Assembly: GCA_029834535.1 (NCBI GenBank)
Contig: JAQMWT010000673.1
Span: 87,302-151,301, forward strand
Source: Chrysophaeum taylorii
Taxonomy: Eukaryota; Sar; Pelagophyceae; Pelagomonadales; Pelagomonadaceae
Direction of reading: 5' to 3'
DNA length: 64,000 nucleotides
Shown here: positions 9,003-19,976 of the stretch, piece by piece
Layout: each line of letters starts with the position of its first letter
Numbering within the stretch: the first letter of the stretch is position 1
Position numbers and translations under genes: made by a program
Notes under the pieces: generated by a model
The model's input: only the letters and a program-made list of their open reading frames with translations
Told to the model about the DNA's origin: nothing
Database searches by the model: none

Positions 9003-11912
9003 CTACATCATCATGGCTTCGTAGCGAGAGAGCGTGGTCTTGACGTCGGGGGGGAGGCGAATCTTGACGAGGCCCGCGAAGTTGACGAGGAGGGCTGCGC
9101 GGCGTCTGAGGTCGGCGGCGAGGTCGCGGTCGGCGCGTTGGTGTTGTCGGGGGACGATGATCGCAGCGGGGGGATCGAGAGTTAGTCGCGTCGCGTTTCG
9201 GGCATCTTTCGTCTGATCGGGGGGATGGTGGTGCGCGGGGTATCGGGAAAGGTCCCTGGCGCGCTGGTGTAGGGCGTAGAGGCAGTCCATGGCGCGGACG
9301 AGGACGTCGGGGAAGACCTTGTGGACGCGGGGATCGAAGGCGGGGGCGGCGTCGAGGAGGGTCGCGAGGTCGGATTGGGTCGCCGGGAGGAGGCGGAGGC
9401 CTGGCTGATCGAGGAGGTGGAGGGCCTGGTCGTACCTCTTGTCGTCGCATTTGTCGAAGAAGTCGGCGAGGTTGAGGAGGGTCTGGAAGGCGTGGCCGAC
9501 GTCGTGCTTGTTGGCAGATTTGAGGGCGAGGAGGACGCGCTCGGCGCGGGGTCCCGTCTCGAGGCGAGTTCGGGCGTAGTCGGCGGCGCGTTTGAGCCAG
9601 TCGGCGCGGCGTTTTGCGTCGGGTTTGGAGACGACGCGGGCGAGGTGGTCGGAAAAGAGGTCGATAACGGCGACGTCGTCGCCGGCGAGGACGAGGAGGT
9701 CGATCGCGTCGTCGTGGTCTCCTCTGGCTCTCGAGACGCGCGCGGCGACGGCGAGGACGCGCTCGACGAGGCGAGAATCTCTGAAGTGTCGATCGAGGGC
9801 CGCGGTGGTCGCATCGCGCTCGAGGGTGGCCACGTCGAGGGTGCCGGCGAGGTCGTCGAGCGAGGGCGCGCCGAGGACGAGCGAAATGACCGAACCTAGG
9901 AGAGAGACGTCGCGGTCGTCGAGAAATCCGACCTCGTCGAACGAGGCGAGGGACCCGAGGAGGTCCTCGTCGGGGGAATCGTCGACGAGGTTCGCGCGGT
10001 GGCGTCGCCAGGCCACGTACTCGAGGCCGAGGGCCGGGTCGGCCGCGGCGACGTGTCGCGCGTAAACGTCCAGAGCGCGAGGAAAATCGAAGCGCGAACA
10101 CTCGGTGGCGAGCTTGGCCTTCTTGTTGTGGGCTGCCGCGACGGCCCTCGAGGGCTCGGCGAACAACAAACCGTAGCTGTCGAGGGCGAGCGCGAGGTGG
10201 AGGGCCTCGGAGGGGAGGCGCGAGGCGGCGAGGTAGGCGATCGCCGCCTCTGGGGCGCCCGCGTGGAGGAGGACGTTCGCGTATTGGAACGGGCGATCGC
10301 CCGCCGGATCGAAGTGCTTCGCGCCGAACCGCTGGACGCTCGCCGCGACGCTCGAAGAAGCGGGCGAGAACGAGGCCCGCCAGAGCTCGCCCCACAAATA
10401 GTCTTCGATCGTGCGAAAGACCTCGCGGCGCGCCGCGTCGTCGGCGATTCTGCTGCTACCGCTCGGCGGCCCCGCGTCGTCGGGCCGGCACGAGACCAGA
10501 TCGAGGACGACGCGCTCGTAGGGGCAGGCGTGGTCGTCGGCGCCGGCGTCGAGGGCGGCCTCGAGGGCGCGCACGGCGATCACCAGCGCGTCGCGCGCCT
10601 GGGCGCGCTCTCGCGCGCGCTCGTACGGCGCCGACAGCCATCCCTCGAGCTCGAGCTCGAGGTCGAACGCCGCGTGGGCCGCGAGGGCCTCGGCGACGCG
10701 GTCGAGGACGGGGTCGCGGACCGCCACGCGGCAGGCCTCCGCCACAGAAACGGCGTCCCGGGGTCCACCCGACCGAAATGCGACGTATATCTGGGGCCAC
10801 GCGGGCTCGCCCCGCGCGACGAGCGCGCGCTCGACGCTCTCGCGCGGTAGCTGGTGTCGGACGCGCAGGAGCGCGACGTACCGGCACGCGTCGTCGGCCT
10901 CCTCGTAGGCAGCCGCGCCCATCGCGTGAGCGCGCAGCGTCTCGGCCGCCTCGCGCCGCCGCTCGTCGACGAACGCGGCGTACAGCCGCTCGAGGAAATT
11001 CCGACGCCCGCGCGCGAGCCACGCGTCCGCGCGCGAATCGCCTTCCCTCGCCCGCCTCGCGGCGCTTCGCGTCGCTTCGGCCGCCGCGACCCCGGCGCTT
11101 CCAGAAACATCGGGGGGACGCACGTCCTGGAACCGCACGTCCTCGCGCGCGGCCGCGTGTCCGATCCGCCACGCGACGCTCGCGCCCGACCGCGACGACG
11201 ATTCCAGTCGACCAAACTCGTAAAACGCCCGAAACTCCCCTCGCGCGTCCACGCTTTCCCGCGTCTCCGGGTCGAGGCACGCGTACTCGTTCAGCCGCCG
11301 TACCACCTCACCGTGCGCCCGGTCCTTCGCGTCCAGCGCGGCCCGCCCTCCCGAACGCCCCGCGACGATCGCCCCCTCATCGGCCGCGCAAGCCGCCGCC
11401 GCCGCCGCGCTATCGTCCTGCCACGGAAGCGCCTTCAGGCCCATCTCCCCAAGCAGCCGTTCCTTCTCGCGCTTCCACGCCTCGGCGGCGTGCTCGGCCG
11501 CGAGGGTCTCGGCGTCACCCAGAGCATCGTTGATCGCGCCCTCGATCGCCGTCGCCACCACCTCCTCCGCTCGACCCCCGAGAGCCGCGTCCAGGTCCTC
11601 CCCGTCCCCAACCTCCTCGGGACTCGCGTACGCAGCGCGCCGCTCCAACTCCTCGAACGTCCGCTGCAGCTGCGAAAAGTTCTGACCCGACAGCATCTCG
11701 GCGCGCGCGAGCTGCGGTGCCTCGCCCATCTCCACATCCTTCTTCGCCGTACTACTCGGACCCAACAGCTTCAAGTTCTCCGCCTCCAGCTCCTCGATCG
11801 ACCGCTGCAAAAACGGGATCCCCGACGCCCCAACCTGCCGCCGAAGCAGAGCCTCCGAGTCCACAGCTAAAGTCGATAACTCAGACACGCCGCCGTTCGC
11901 CATCATCACCAT
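9003..11912 (-). CDS. NUP93: Nup93/Nic96-family nucleoporin
   Basis: Uninterrupted frame; from the ATG at 11912 it gives about 969 aa, against roughly 820-840 in animals and yeast. Upstream in-frame sequence contains another ATG at 11996 but looks like leader. Near the N-terminus is a coiled-coil stretch with the family-like PFLQRSIEELEAEN. A long alpha-solenoid follows, and the C-terminus ends in ALLVNFAGLVKIRLPPD, which resembles Nup93. Nup93/Nic96 is a scaffold of the nuclear-pore inner ring that links Nup205/Nup188 and the Nup62 complex. The antisense strand of this GC-rich gene carries long spurious ORFs. The extra length lies in Ala/Arg-rich insertions in the middle. Confidence 0.85.
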   Translation of the reverse strand: MVMMANGGVSELSTLAVDSEALLRRQVGASGIPFLQRSIEELEAENLKLLGPSSTAKKDVEMGEAPQLARAEMLSGQNFSQLQRTFEELERRAAYASPEEVGDGEDLDAALGGRAEEVVATAIEGAINDALGDAETLAAEHAAEAWKREKERLLGEMGLKALPWQDDSAAAAAACAADEGAIVAGRSGGRAALDAKDRAHGEVVRRLNEYACLDPETRESVDARGEFRAFYEFGRLESSSRSGASVAWRIGHAAAREDVRFQDVRPPDVSGSAGVAAAEATRSAARRAREGDSRADAWLARGRRNFLERLYAAFVDERRREAAETLRAHAMGAAAYEEADDACRYVALLRVRHQLPRESVERALVARGEPAWPQIYVAFRSGGPRDAVSVAEACRVAVRDPVLDRVAEALAAHAAFDLELELEGWLSAPYERARERAQARDALVIAVRALEAALDAGADDHACPYERVVLDLVSCRPDDAGPPSGSSRIADDAARREVFRTIEDYLWGELWRASFSPASSSVAASVQRFGAKHFDPAGDRPFQYANVLLHAGAPEAAIAYLAASRLPSEALHLALALDSYGLLFAEPSRAVAAAHNKKAKLATECSRFDFPRALDVYARHVAAADPALGLEYVAWRRHRANLVDDSPDEDLLGSLASFDEVGFLDDRDVSLLGSVISLVLGAPSLDDLAGTLDVATLERDATTAALDRHFRDSRLVERVLAVAARVSRARGDHDDAIDLLVLAGDDVAVIDLFSDHLARVVSKPDAKRRADWLKRAADYARTRLETGPRAERVLLALKSANKHDVGHAFQTLLNLADFFDKCDDKRYDQALHLLDQPGLRLLPATQSDLATLLDAAPAFDPRVHKVFPDVLVRAMDCLYALHQRARDLSRYPAHHHPPDQTKDARNATRLTLDPPAAIIVPRQHQRADRDLAADLRRRAALLVNFAGLVKIRLPPDVKTTLSRYEAMMM

Positions 11913-12263
11913 CGCGAATTCAACGGCCGAAATCAATCGACTAATTATTACTTCAAAAAAACTGTCACCGTTGGAGGGACCCGGGCGTCTACACATGCAC
12001 GGTTTCACTACACCGAGGACCCCGCACCTTATGCATACCCCTACGACGCCAAATCATCACACTCCTCAGCAACCTGGCAGGCGCGAACACCCAACCCAAA
12101 CACGTTTCGCTCCTGCAAATAGCATCCGCATCAGTGCGCGCTGCCGTAATATGCAACGACGACAAAAGCAGCGACAGAGTGCGCGAGGTGCGGCCACCAG
12201 AGGCCAGGAGCGCAGCGTCTCCGGTTCGCTTTGATGATTGCAACACCGACACGCGCGATGGTT

Positions 12264-13575
12264 TTATCCCACAACGTCCCGCATTACGTAGGCGTTATTT
12301 TTGTCGTCGTCGGTTCCAAAGAAAATCAGCCGCACTCGCGCGGTGGCGGTCCACATATATAGACGCAACAATGTCGTCGTCCACGCACCACCTTCTGCCG
12401 CGAGTGGAGACGCCATCTTCTTCGAGGTTGCTCTTAGCTTCCGACGCCGAGCGTGAAACGACCACGTCCCAGACGTCATCCGAGACCACGGGAATTTCGT
12501 CGGCACAGTCAGTCGTACCCCTTGACCGCAACCTGATCGTCCACAATCACGATTACGCCCGGTAGTGGTGAGCGCTTGTCTCGACATTGCCAGCAGCCCA
12601 ACAGGCTCGCCGATAACCTCGGTCTGACATGACCAAAGCACCCTTGGTCCGTCGGACATGGGCACAGTGAGACGTTACATCCGTCACTTGGGCCGGTCAG
12701 ATATCGCGATGCCTGAGCCACCACGTCCGGTACTCCCCGAGTTTTCGTTCGCCACAAAGACGACTTGGTCAGCGGAGCGCATGCCCTCGTCGAGACAAGG
12801 AGTCATCCATTCTGGAAAGCGATCTACCAAGACCTCTGCGAAGCGCGCTAATCCAGCATACAATGAGACGCCAACGACGACTGCGAACAGCGCGCGGAAG
12901 CGGCCTCGCAGTCGAGAACGTCCTGGAATCGCCGAAATACGGCAGCGACATCCGCAACCGCGAGCGCCCCAATCCTAATGGCTGGCGTTAAACTCACCGT
13001 CCGCATACTCGCGGTGTACGGATACGCGTAGCAACCAGGTGAGCGATATCGCGATATCTCACAACGCAGGTCTGCATGCTGATATTTTCTCGTGCAACGC
13101 GTCCCCAAAATTGTATACTTCGACGGGAGAGTGGGATCTTCGCCACCCAGCCTAAAAGCAATCACAAGCGCCTCTCTGCGCCCGTTGCTTGGAGAAAACA
13201 CTGCACCCTCCTACCAAACGACAGCAATCTCCCCGTTTGTCAAACCTCACGTCGGAGTGGGCACCTCGTGCCGTACCTCAAGCCGTCGAACGATGGCTAC
13301 CGCGCTAGCCATCCACGTGGCCAAGTGCTCAACCTCGGCGAACCACAGGTCGCCGCCGATTTGGCACTCAGTGTCTGTGATCCACTTGCATGGCTCCGAG
13401 CAAGTCGCCCCGAAGCCAGTGAGCACCAGAAACGTGGCAGCTAGTCGTGCTGTGATGCCAGAGGCCCCTCGCCTGAAAACAAATACGGAAGGTGTCTGTC
13501 AAAATGAAAGGAGCTCAACAACATCAGCTCTTTCTAATGACACAGCCGCCAAAGCCGCATCATCCTCGGAAGCAT
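12264..13575 (-). CDS. Tentative spliced gene for a secreted or membrane protein
   Basis: No long ORF is present, but a consistent exon chain can be traced. Exon 13544-13575 joins across a 71-bp intron (13473-13543, acceptor TTTGTTTTCAG) to 13277-13472. That joins across a 66-bp intron (13211-13276) to 12998-13210, followed by a GTGAGT donor. The product starts MLPRMMRLWRLRG, then has a hydrophobic stretch (LAATFLVLTGFGA) like a signal peptide and a Cys-containing ectodomain. Downstream, one choice of splice sites gives a membrane-like segment (ALFAVVVGVSLYAGLA) near 12880. The 3' half down to about 12264 is uncertain. Intron sizes match those of well-supported genes here. No family was recognised; a decayed gene is the main alternative. 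Confidence 0.33.
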
Positions 13576-14561
13576 CGTCGCCTTAAGAGAACGAAAGGCC
13601 GGCTGACGGTGTGAGCCCCAAGAGCATTCTCGAGACACCCCTCCCACATCTAGCAGTCGACATAACTCCCCCCTCATAACAGTTGACATTAAAAAAAACC
13701 TCGGGCGTACAGTGCCAACCGACGTTCCGACGCCGCCACATATCCAAGGACTCGATATCCCGTTTAACGGCACTCGATCCCTCGCAGTCAGCGTCGTCCA
13801 TCACGAGTCCGCTGAGCTTGGGCCTAGTTTACGTGTGATCAACGAGGCAAGATGCCGAAGAAGGACGATCACAGCACGCCATGTCCCTAGGCCCTTTAAA
13901 GTCTCGTGCGGTCCTTTCCGGTTGGGCTAGAGTAATAGCGTAGCGCAAGACGCAGGCGCGAAGACCACTGCGTGGAGTCTGGGCCGGGTCTGACCCAGAG
14001 TTCAGGTATGCGACGGACGGGATCTTTGCCTAGTCGTCGAAATCGCGTGGTTCACTTAAACGAGCAGAGAAGTTGAGCAGCGCTTCGAAAGGAAAGTTTC
14101 AAGTCGACGACAAAGCCCCGCGAGCGTGCGATTTCGCCCGGAGCGACCCATTCTTGCTTGTTGACCACGCGCGCAGCTGCGCCTCGACGCCTCCGAACTT
14201 AATTAATTAGCTAAACGGGCGCACGGCGCTAAGGATGATCGACCGCGATTTCAACTCCCTGACTCGCGTCGTCGCTTCTCGTGCCAACCACGATTGCGGA
14301 TGCGGTCGACCGACGTTTAAGTATAAGCCAGCCCACCCCCCTACCAATATATGAGAAAAACCGTGTCATATGTCACGCAATGACGAGGTGCACAGGACGC
14401 GATCTCCACCCTCGCACAGTACAAAAAAACACGAGCAGCGTTACAAAGAAAGGAGGGAATGGGGGGTATCGTGCGCCTGGGGAGAGCACTTGTCCCGCAG
14501 CAAGCACAATGCCGCGGAGAAAAGGGAAATGTAGTACGCGGAAACGTTCGTCGAGCCCTAG

Positions 14562-14606
<45 letters not shown>

Positions 14607-14789
14607 CCGCCAGTGGCGACATATGCGCTACAAAGAGGAAGAAAAGACGTCGCGGGGCACCACCTCCGGCCGGCACGCGGCGGTGTATGGGTGGGTGGAT
14701 GAGATTGATTGTTCTGAACGTGAGGGGTATGTCTATCTGTCTGTTTGTTGGTCTGTCTGTCTCCTTAACATTGCGAGTCAAGCCACTCG
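13576..14789. other. Intergenic region with a (GA)n microsatellite
   Basis: About 1.2 kb between the tentative gene and the 3' end of FtsH. A (GA)n tract lies at about 14568-14606 and a TGTCTGTCTG stretch near 14735-14762. No coding signal was seen. Confidence 0.45.
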
Positions 14790-16841
14790 TTAAGCGGCAG
14801 CAACATAGTCCTCGGTGTGCTCGAGGACGAGGCGCTGCAGGGCTGAGGCCTCAACAGTCTCGTTCTCCATGAGCTCGGCGACGAGAGTTTCCATCAACTT
14901 CCAGTTGTTCTTGAGGGTGGCCTTGCAGATGTCATAGGCTTCGGAGACAAGGGCCCTGACCTCGGCATCGATCTGCTGTTCCGTGGAGCCCGAGGCCGTC
15001 TGCGGTCCGCCGATCATCTGGTTGCCATCACTCTGTTCCCAGGCCACCGGAGCGTCGAGGATGCTGTTGTTGTCGGTCGCGCGGAAGCCCCACTGCGCGA
15101 TCATGCGGCGCGCGAGGTTGCGGACTTGCTGCAGGTCGTTGGAGGCGCCGGTCGTGACCTCCTCGGCACCGTAGGCAAGTTCTTCGGCGACGCGGCCGCC
15201 GAGGGCGACCGCGAGCTGCGCCTTGAGATAGCGGAGCGAGTAGAGGCCGGATTCCATGCGGTCCTCGGAGGGCGTGAAGAGCGTGAAGCCGCCGGCGCCG
15301 TTCGAGCGGGGGATGATCGTGACCTTAGCGACGGCGTCGTAGCCCGGGGTGAGGGCGGCCATGATGGCGTGGCCGGCCTCGTGAAAGGCAACGAGTTCCT
15401 GGCGCTTCTTGCGCGACTCCTTGGATTGCGTGGGCGAAGTGGTGGTCTTCTGGAGCCCGACGGTAAGACGGTCGATCGCGTAGTCGATCTCGTCGAAGGT
15501 GATGACGTCCTTGCCGCGGCGGGCCGCGACGATCGCCGCCTCGTTCATGAGGTTCTGGAGCGAGGCCCCCGAAAATCCGATCGTTCGGGAGGCGATGGAG
15601 TCGATGTCAACGTCGGCGGCGAGGGGCTTGTCGCGCACGTGGACCTTGAGGATCTCGGCGCGTCCCGCTTTGTCCGGAAGGTCGACGGGAACGCGGCGGT
15701 CGAAGCGGCCGGGTCGCAGGAGAGCCTGATCCAAAATGTCGCCGCGGTTGGTGGCCGCGATGACGATGACCCCCGTGTTGCCCGAAAACCCGTCCATCTC
15801 CGTCAGGATCTGGTTCAACGTCTGCTCGCGCTCGTCGTTGGTCGCGAAGCCGCCGCCGCCAGATCTCTGGCGGCCGATCGCGTCGATCTCGTCGATGAAG
15901 ATGATGCAGGGCGAGTTTTTCTTCGCGTCGGCGAACAGCGTGCGGATGCGGCTCGCGCCGACGCCCACGAACATCTCGACGAACTCGCTGCCCGAGGTCG
16001 AGATGAAAGGCACTCCCGCCTCTCCGGCGACGGCGCGCGCGAGGAGCGTCTTCCCCGTCCCCGGGGGACCCTCGAGCAACACCCCGCGAGGGGACTGGGC
16101 GCCAACCTTGGTGAACTTCTCGGGGTTGGACAAAAAGTCCACCACTTCCTCGAGCTCGAGCTTCGATTCGTCGCAGCCGGCGACGTCGTCAAACGTCACT
16201 CCCGTCTTGGGTTCCATCTCTATCTTGGATCGAGGCTGGAGCATGCCCATCGGGCCGCCCATCGGTCCGCCGCCGCCGCCGCCCATCGGCCCGCCGCCCC
16301 GCCGGCCCAGAATAAACAGCCCCGATAACAGCACGAGGGGAAACAGCAAATTCACGGCGAGGCCCGCGAGAGCGTTGCCGTCTTCCGACGGCGCGGCCTG
16401 CACGGCGAACGGCACGTCCTTCGCCCGCAGGGACCGCACGAGCTCGGGGACCTCCGACGGCAGAATCTCCACGGCGTGCCGCGACCCGTCAGAGTCCAGG
16501 GCGAGCAGCTCCTTGGAGTCGGACGAGAACACCACGCGCTCCACGCCGTCGTTTTGGAGCGTGTCGAGGAACTCGGAAACCGCCCATCGGGCGGCCTCGG
16601 CCGCCACGGCCGGCGACGCCATCGTCAGCGCCGCCGTCGCGATCGTCCCCGCGGCCATCGCCGCAGCCATCGCCGACCGCGAAGAGCCACCCGCCTTCAT
16701 CGTCATCGCTTGCCTCGTCGTCGAGGCACACCCTCGGGGGCTTGTCGCCGCCGGCAAGCCTCCAAGCCGCGCTCCGAACGCGTGCACCTCCAGCGAGCCC
16801 ACGAGCACCGCGCACACCACACGCCGCATCGATCGACTCAT
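14790..16841 (-). CDS. ftsH: Plastid FtsH metalloprotease, thylakoid-targeted
   Basis: Intronless 683-aa ATP-dependent membrane zinc protease. The N-terminus has a signal peptide ([14 protein letters not shown]) with predicted cleavage before Phe (HA|FGA), a transit region, then a hydrophobic stretch ending in ASPAVAA. This is the arrangement of thylakoid proteins made in the nucleus of algae with secondary red plastids. A second hydrophobic segment ([14 protein letters not shown], about 164-177) is the membrane anchor, followed by a Gly/Met-rich linker. The AAA+ domain has Walker A GPPGTGKT near 258, Walker [12 protein letters not shown] and RPGRFDR. The protease domain has HEAGH near 485. 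All catalytic residues appear intact. Thylakoid FtsH removes damaged photosystem II subunits such as D1. The ATG at 16841 is chosen because the presequence follows at once. Confidence 0.95.
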   Translation of the reverse strand: MSRSMRRVVCAVLVGSLEVHAFGARLGGLPAATSPRGCASTTRQAMTMKAGGSSRSAMAAAMAAGTIATAALTMASPAVAAEAARWAVSEFLDTLQNDGVERVVFSSDSKELLALDSDGSRHAVEILPSEVPELVRSLRAKDVPFAVQAAPSEDGNALAGLAVNLLFPLVLLSGLFILGRRGGGPMGGGGGGPMGGPMGMLQPRSKIEMEPKTGVTFDDVAGCDESKLELEEVVDFLSNPEKFTKVGAQSPRGVLLEGPPGTGKTLLARAVAGEAGVPFISTSGSEFVEMFVGVGASRIRTLFADAKKNSPCIIFIDEIDAIGRQRSGGGGFATNDEREQTLNQILTEMDGFSGNTGVIVIAATNRGDILDQALLRPGRFDRRVPVDLPDKAGRAEILKVHVRDKPLAADVDIDSIASRTIGFSGASLQNLMNEAAIVAARRGKDVITFDEIDYAIDRLTVGLQKTTTSPTQSKESRKKRQELVAFHEAGHAIMAALTPGYDAVAKVTIIPRSNGAGGFTLFTPSEDRMESGLYSLRYLKAQLAVALGGRVAEELAYGAEEVTTGASNDLQQVRNLARRMIAQWGFRATDNNSILDAPVAWEQSDGNQMIGGPQTASGSTEQQIDAEVRALVSEAYDICKATLKNNWKLMETLVAELMENETVEASALQRLVLEHTEDYVAAA

Positions 16842-17160
16842 CGTCCGCCTCTTCTTCTTCTGCTCCTAGGACCTGCACGTCTTTGATACGATCTGATGCG
16901 TGGTTTGGCTGCGCTGGCAAGCCGACGCCTGCGGTGGCGCTTGCCCTCTGACTCCGTCAGAACAGAGAAATATTAACGGCCTCTCAGCGAACGGCCGAAG
17001 AAATATCACCACGTCACAACTTCTTCTTCAACGAAACGGAAGCTTCGCTGCCGGAACATTCTCCAACGGAACCCGAGCGACCCGCGCGGGGCCATTCCGC
17101 AAGGACCCAGACGACTGACTGCCTCCCCACTTTACTTCCTCCGGGATCTATTTTTATAAA

Positions 17161-17715
17161 TCAGTCCCAGCTCACATCAGCCGCCGGAATGCGGGATTTC
17201 GTCACTCGGCACCCGCTGGGGAGGCTGCTCGGTCCAACGGAGATAACCAGAGCTTTACCGTGCATCGAGGGCCGCTCGTATGCCGCGCGCCCATCTAGCC
17301 CCGCAGGATTGGCCCTCAACGCCTCGGCGCGTCGGCGCGTTTCCAGGATCGACTTTCGCGTCCAGTAGTCGCGCGCCGACGCGTCGGGAGAAGACCGCCG
17401 CGGACGATCGACAACTTCGACGTGACTGCGCGCGTTGATGCGCGGATCGACATAGCTCTTCGCGATCTTCTCGACCAGCGAGGCACCCGGACGCTCGTCT
17501 TCCTGGGACCCGACGGTGGCCTTCCGAGCGTTCGCTACAGCCTTGACCCCCCCACGCGCCGAGCGATGCCACACACCACCAGCGCGTTCGACACGACCTC
17601 GCTTGCGCCGCGCCTCTCCGATTTCCGCCACGCGCTTCCCGCCCTTCTTCTCGACGCTGTCTTTTCCCGGAGGAGCTAATTCCTCTTCGTCCTCCTTCTC
17701 GCTGTCTGAAAACAT
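17161..17715 (-). CDS. Hypothetical small basic, probably nuclear protein
   Basis: 184 aa from the ATG at 17715; upstream in-frame codons lack an ATG. It begins with an acidic Ser/Glu patch (MFSDSEKEDEEELAPP), then Lys/Arg-rich segments that could act as nuclear localisation signals. A more ordered stretch follows (SLVEKIAKSYVDPRINARS, then DYWTRKSILETRRRAEALRA). No known domain was recognised. It lies upstream of FtsH on the same strand with about 320 bp between them. Codon use matches neighbouring genes, which supports it being real. The coding antisense ORFs are shadows. Confidence 0.55.
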   Translation of the reverse strand: MFSDSEKEDEEELAPPGKDSVEKKGGKRVAEIGEARRKRGRVERAGGVWHRSARGGVKAVANARKATVGSQEDERPGASLVEKIAKSYVDPRINARSHVEVVDRPRRSSPDASARDYWTRKSILETRRRAEALRANPAGLDGRAAYERPSMHGKALVISVGPSSLPSGCRVTKSRIPAADVSWD

Positions 17716-17736
17716 GATGGTCACCTCATTCCTCAA

Positions 17737-17920
17737 TAATAACCCTATAAACTTGGCTACACAGTAACTATTACAACTCCAGTACTTTCGTCATCCTTTG
17801 GTTGAAAACCAAGCTCTTCGGGTGATTAATGCGTGCGCGAAACCGTCGTCGCCAGATCAGTATATCAGTACATTGCATACTAAACGGATCGCAAAAATCG
17901 GGAAGTTCAATGTGCGTCCC
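17737..17920. other. Flank before the transposon mosaic
   Basis: AT-richer sequence without ORFs; it should hold the promoter of the gene that starts at 17715. The mosaic begins at the (GTCT)n tract at 17921. Confidence 0.4.
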
Positions 17921-18082
17921 GTCTGTCTGTCTTTAAATGTCGACTGCTAAGAGGGGGGGGTGTGTGTGGGGAGCATGAAGGATGTGGGTGGGTTTGTGGG
18001 GTATGAGGGATGTGCCTGACGGGCGGAGATAAGTACGCGGGACCTAGTCGGGGTCATCGCCGAGGCGTGGGGCAGGCGAAGA
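17921..18082 (-). mobile_element. 3'-tail fragment of the non-LTR retrotransposon (antisense)
   Basis: The reverse complement matches the end of the copy at 39461-40537: the last codons of its ORF (LGDDPD-stop), then a C-rich untranslated tail ending GTCGACATTTAAAGACAGAC. The fragment starts directly at a (GTCT)n stretch. Confidence 0.7.
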
Positions 18083-18095
18083 CCCGTCTGTCTGT

Positions 18096-19116
18096 CCTAA
18101 CTACTAATCGACAGATGTTTGTCTGTCTGTTTGTTTGTTTGTCTGTTTGTCTGTCCCTCGATTTAGGGTAAGGATCAGATAGGCGCGAGAGTAAGGATCA
18201 GGTAGGCGCGAGAGCCAGACAGTGATCCTCCAAGCCGTCTACGGCGACCTCGCAGACTATTTCCACGACCCGCGGCGGCTCTTTCAGCGCGCCATTCTCA
18301 CGCCCCGTCGAAACGATGTTGTCGATGCTGACAACGCGCGCATGACCGCGGCCTTTTTTTCCCGAAGACGAGGCGTCGGAGTTCTTTTCGGCCGACTAGG
18401 TTGGGTCGGAAGCCGACGCCTCGCTCTTTACAGTAGAGTTTTCAACTCCCTGACAACCAACGGCATGCTGACTTTGATCGCGAGCTTAATGTCTTCGCGA
18501 CCTCGACCCGTCGCACGGCCACTGCAACGGTACCAGATACATGATCGATCGTGTCGTTGTCACCGAGGCTCCTCCAACCTGTATCGCTTAAGGCCCGCCT
18601 ACGCCAAACGATCAACAAGAGCCAGGGCCAGACGCCCCGCGAGGTCGGCGTCCTCTTTCCCAAGCCCGTCTTCTGCCACGTCCAGCTCTACGTGGCTCTC
18701 TGTCGATCGGTATCCCCGAGGATATACTCATCTGGGTCGACGACTCCACCCTACCCCACACGTGCTGCGCAATACCGATAAGCCCCCTCCCGGCGTCTAC
18801 ACGCGCACTGTAGGTGAACTTACTGGGACCAGGTGAACTTACTGGGGTTGGAGATTGGGACTAGGTGAGCTGAGTGACCAGGTGAAACTGGGACCAGGTG
18901 AACATACTGGGGTTTTAGAGCAAAGGGTTTTTAGAGTAAACTCGCTCAAAGGTTGGCGGCGCGTGCAGATCGAAGCAGCTTAGATTGGCGGAGGCGAGAG
19001 CGACGAGCTCGAAGGAGTTGGTGTGAGAACTTACTGACCAGGTGAACTTATATGAAACTTACTGGGACGAGGGGTTTAGAGATTGGGACTAGGTGAACTT
19101 ACTGGCCTGCACTTGT
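18096..19116 (+). mobile_element. Decayed Pif1/Helitron-type helicase copy with tandem-repeat tail
   Basis: The unit begins with a leader (CTACTAATCGACAGATG, then (GTCT)n, then GATTTAGGGTAAGGATCAG). It then encodes pieces of a Pif1-superfamily helicase C-terminus in different frames. These are AVYGDLADYFHDPRRLFQRA and ILTPRRNDVVDADN, then FNSLTTNGM, then RNLDPSHGHCNGTRY, then TINKSQGQTPREVG and PVFCHVQLYVALCRS. These motifs are typical of Helitron and other Pif1-like helicases. Frameshifts make it non-functional. The tail from about 18823 is a degenerate tandem array ending in the shared terminus ACTGGCCTGCACTTGT. Rep/HUH endonuclease and a CTRR end were not seen, so Helitron identity is unproven. 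Confidence 0.65.
18823..19116 (+). repeat. Degenerate tandem array, unit about AGGTGAACTTACTGGGACC
   Basis: Repeats of about 19-24 bp built on AGGTGAACTTACTGGG, alternating with TTGGAGATTGGGACT. The array is interrupted by a non-repetitive 120-bp piece at about 18920-19030. The same arrays end the copies at 20985-21325 and 60032-60390. On the opposite strand each unit holds A|GTAAGT. Confidence 0.75.
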
Positions 19117-19195
19117 CGACATTTAAAGACAGACAGACGGGAAACCCACATCCTTCATGCTCCCCACACACCCCCCCCCCCCTCTTAGCAATCGA
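19117..19195 (+). mobile_element. Short retrotransposon 3'-tail fragments
   Basis: ATTTAAAGACAGACAGAC followed by the C-rich tail of the retrotransposon (CCCACATCCTTCATGCTCCC). It is wedged between two inverted helicase copies. Confidence 0.5.
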
Positions 19196-19941
19196 CATTC
19201 CCAGTTTCACCTGGTCACTCAGCTCACCTAGTCCCAATCTCCAACCCCAGTAAGTTCACCTGGTCCCAGTAAGTTCACCTACAGTGCGCGTGTAGACGCC
19301 GGGAGGGGGCTTATCGGTATTGCGCAGCACGTGTGGGGTAGGGTGGAGTCGTCGACCCAGATGAGTATATCCTCGGGGATACCGATCGACAGAGAGCCAC
19401 GTAGAGCTGGACGTGGCAGAAGACGGGCTTGGGAAAGAGGACGCCGACCTCGCGGGGCGTCTGGCCCTGGCTCTTGTTGATCGTTTGGCGTAGGCGGGCC
19501 TTAAGCGATACAGGTTGGAGGAGCCTCGGTGACAACGACACGATCGATCATGTATCTGGTACCGTTGCAGTGGCCGTGCGACGGGTCGAGGTTTCGAAGA
19601 CCTTAAGCTCGCGATCAAAGTCAGCATCCCGTTGGTTGTCAGGGAGTTGAAAACTCTACTGTAAAGAGCGAGGCGTCGTCTTCCGACCCAGCCTAGTCAG
19701 TCGAAAAGAACTCCGACGCCTCGTCTCCGGGAAAAAAAGGCCGCGGTCATGCGCGCGTTGTCAGCATCGACAACATCGTTTCGACGGGGCGTGAGAATGG
19801 CGCGCTGAAAGAGCCGCCGCGGGTCGTGGAAATAGTCTGCGAGGTCGCCGTAGACGGCTTGGAGGATCACTGTCTGGCTCTCGCGCCTACCTGATCCTTA
19901 CTCTCGCGCCTACCTGATCCTTACCCTAAATCGAGGGACAA

Positions 19942-19976
<35 letters not shown>

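Noticed and set aside
8959-10395. 478-codon ORF in a second minus-strand frame of the Nup93 gene, ending in a run of tryptophans
   Set aside because: It is an Arg/Pro-rich frame shadow of a GC-rich gene; the Trp run is only the (CAC)n tract read on the other strand.
15126-16328. 400-codon plus-strand ORF opposite FtsH
   Set aside because: Antisense shadow of a highly conserved gene; no protein-like motifs.
18823-19116. CRISPR-like array of short repeats
   Set aside because: Repeats are adjacent and degenerate with no unique spacers, they recur at element ends, and the genome is eukaryotic.
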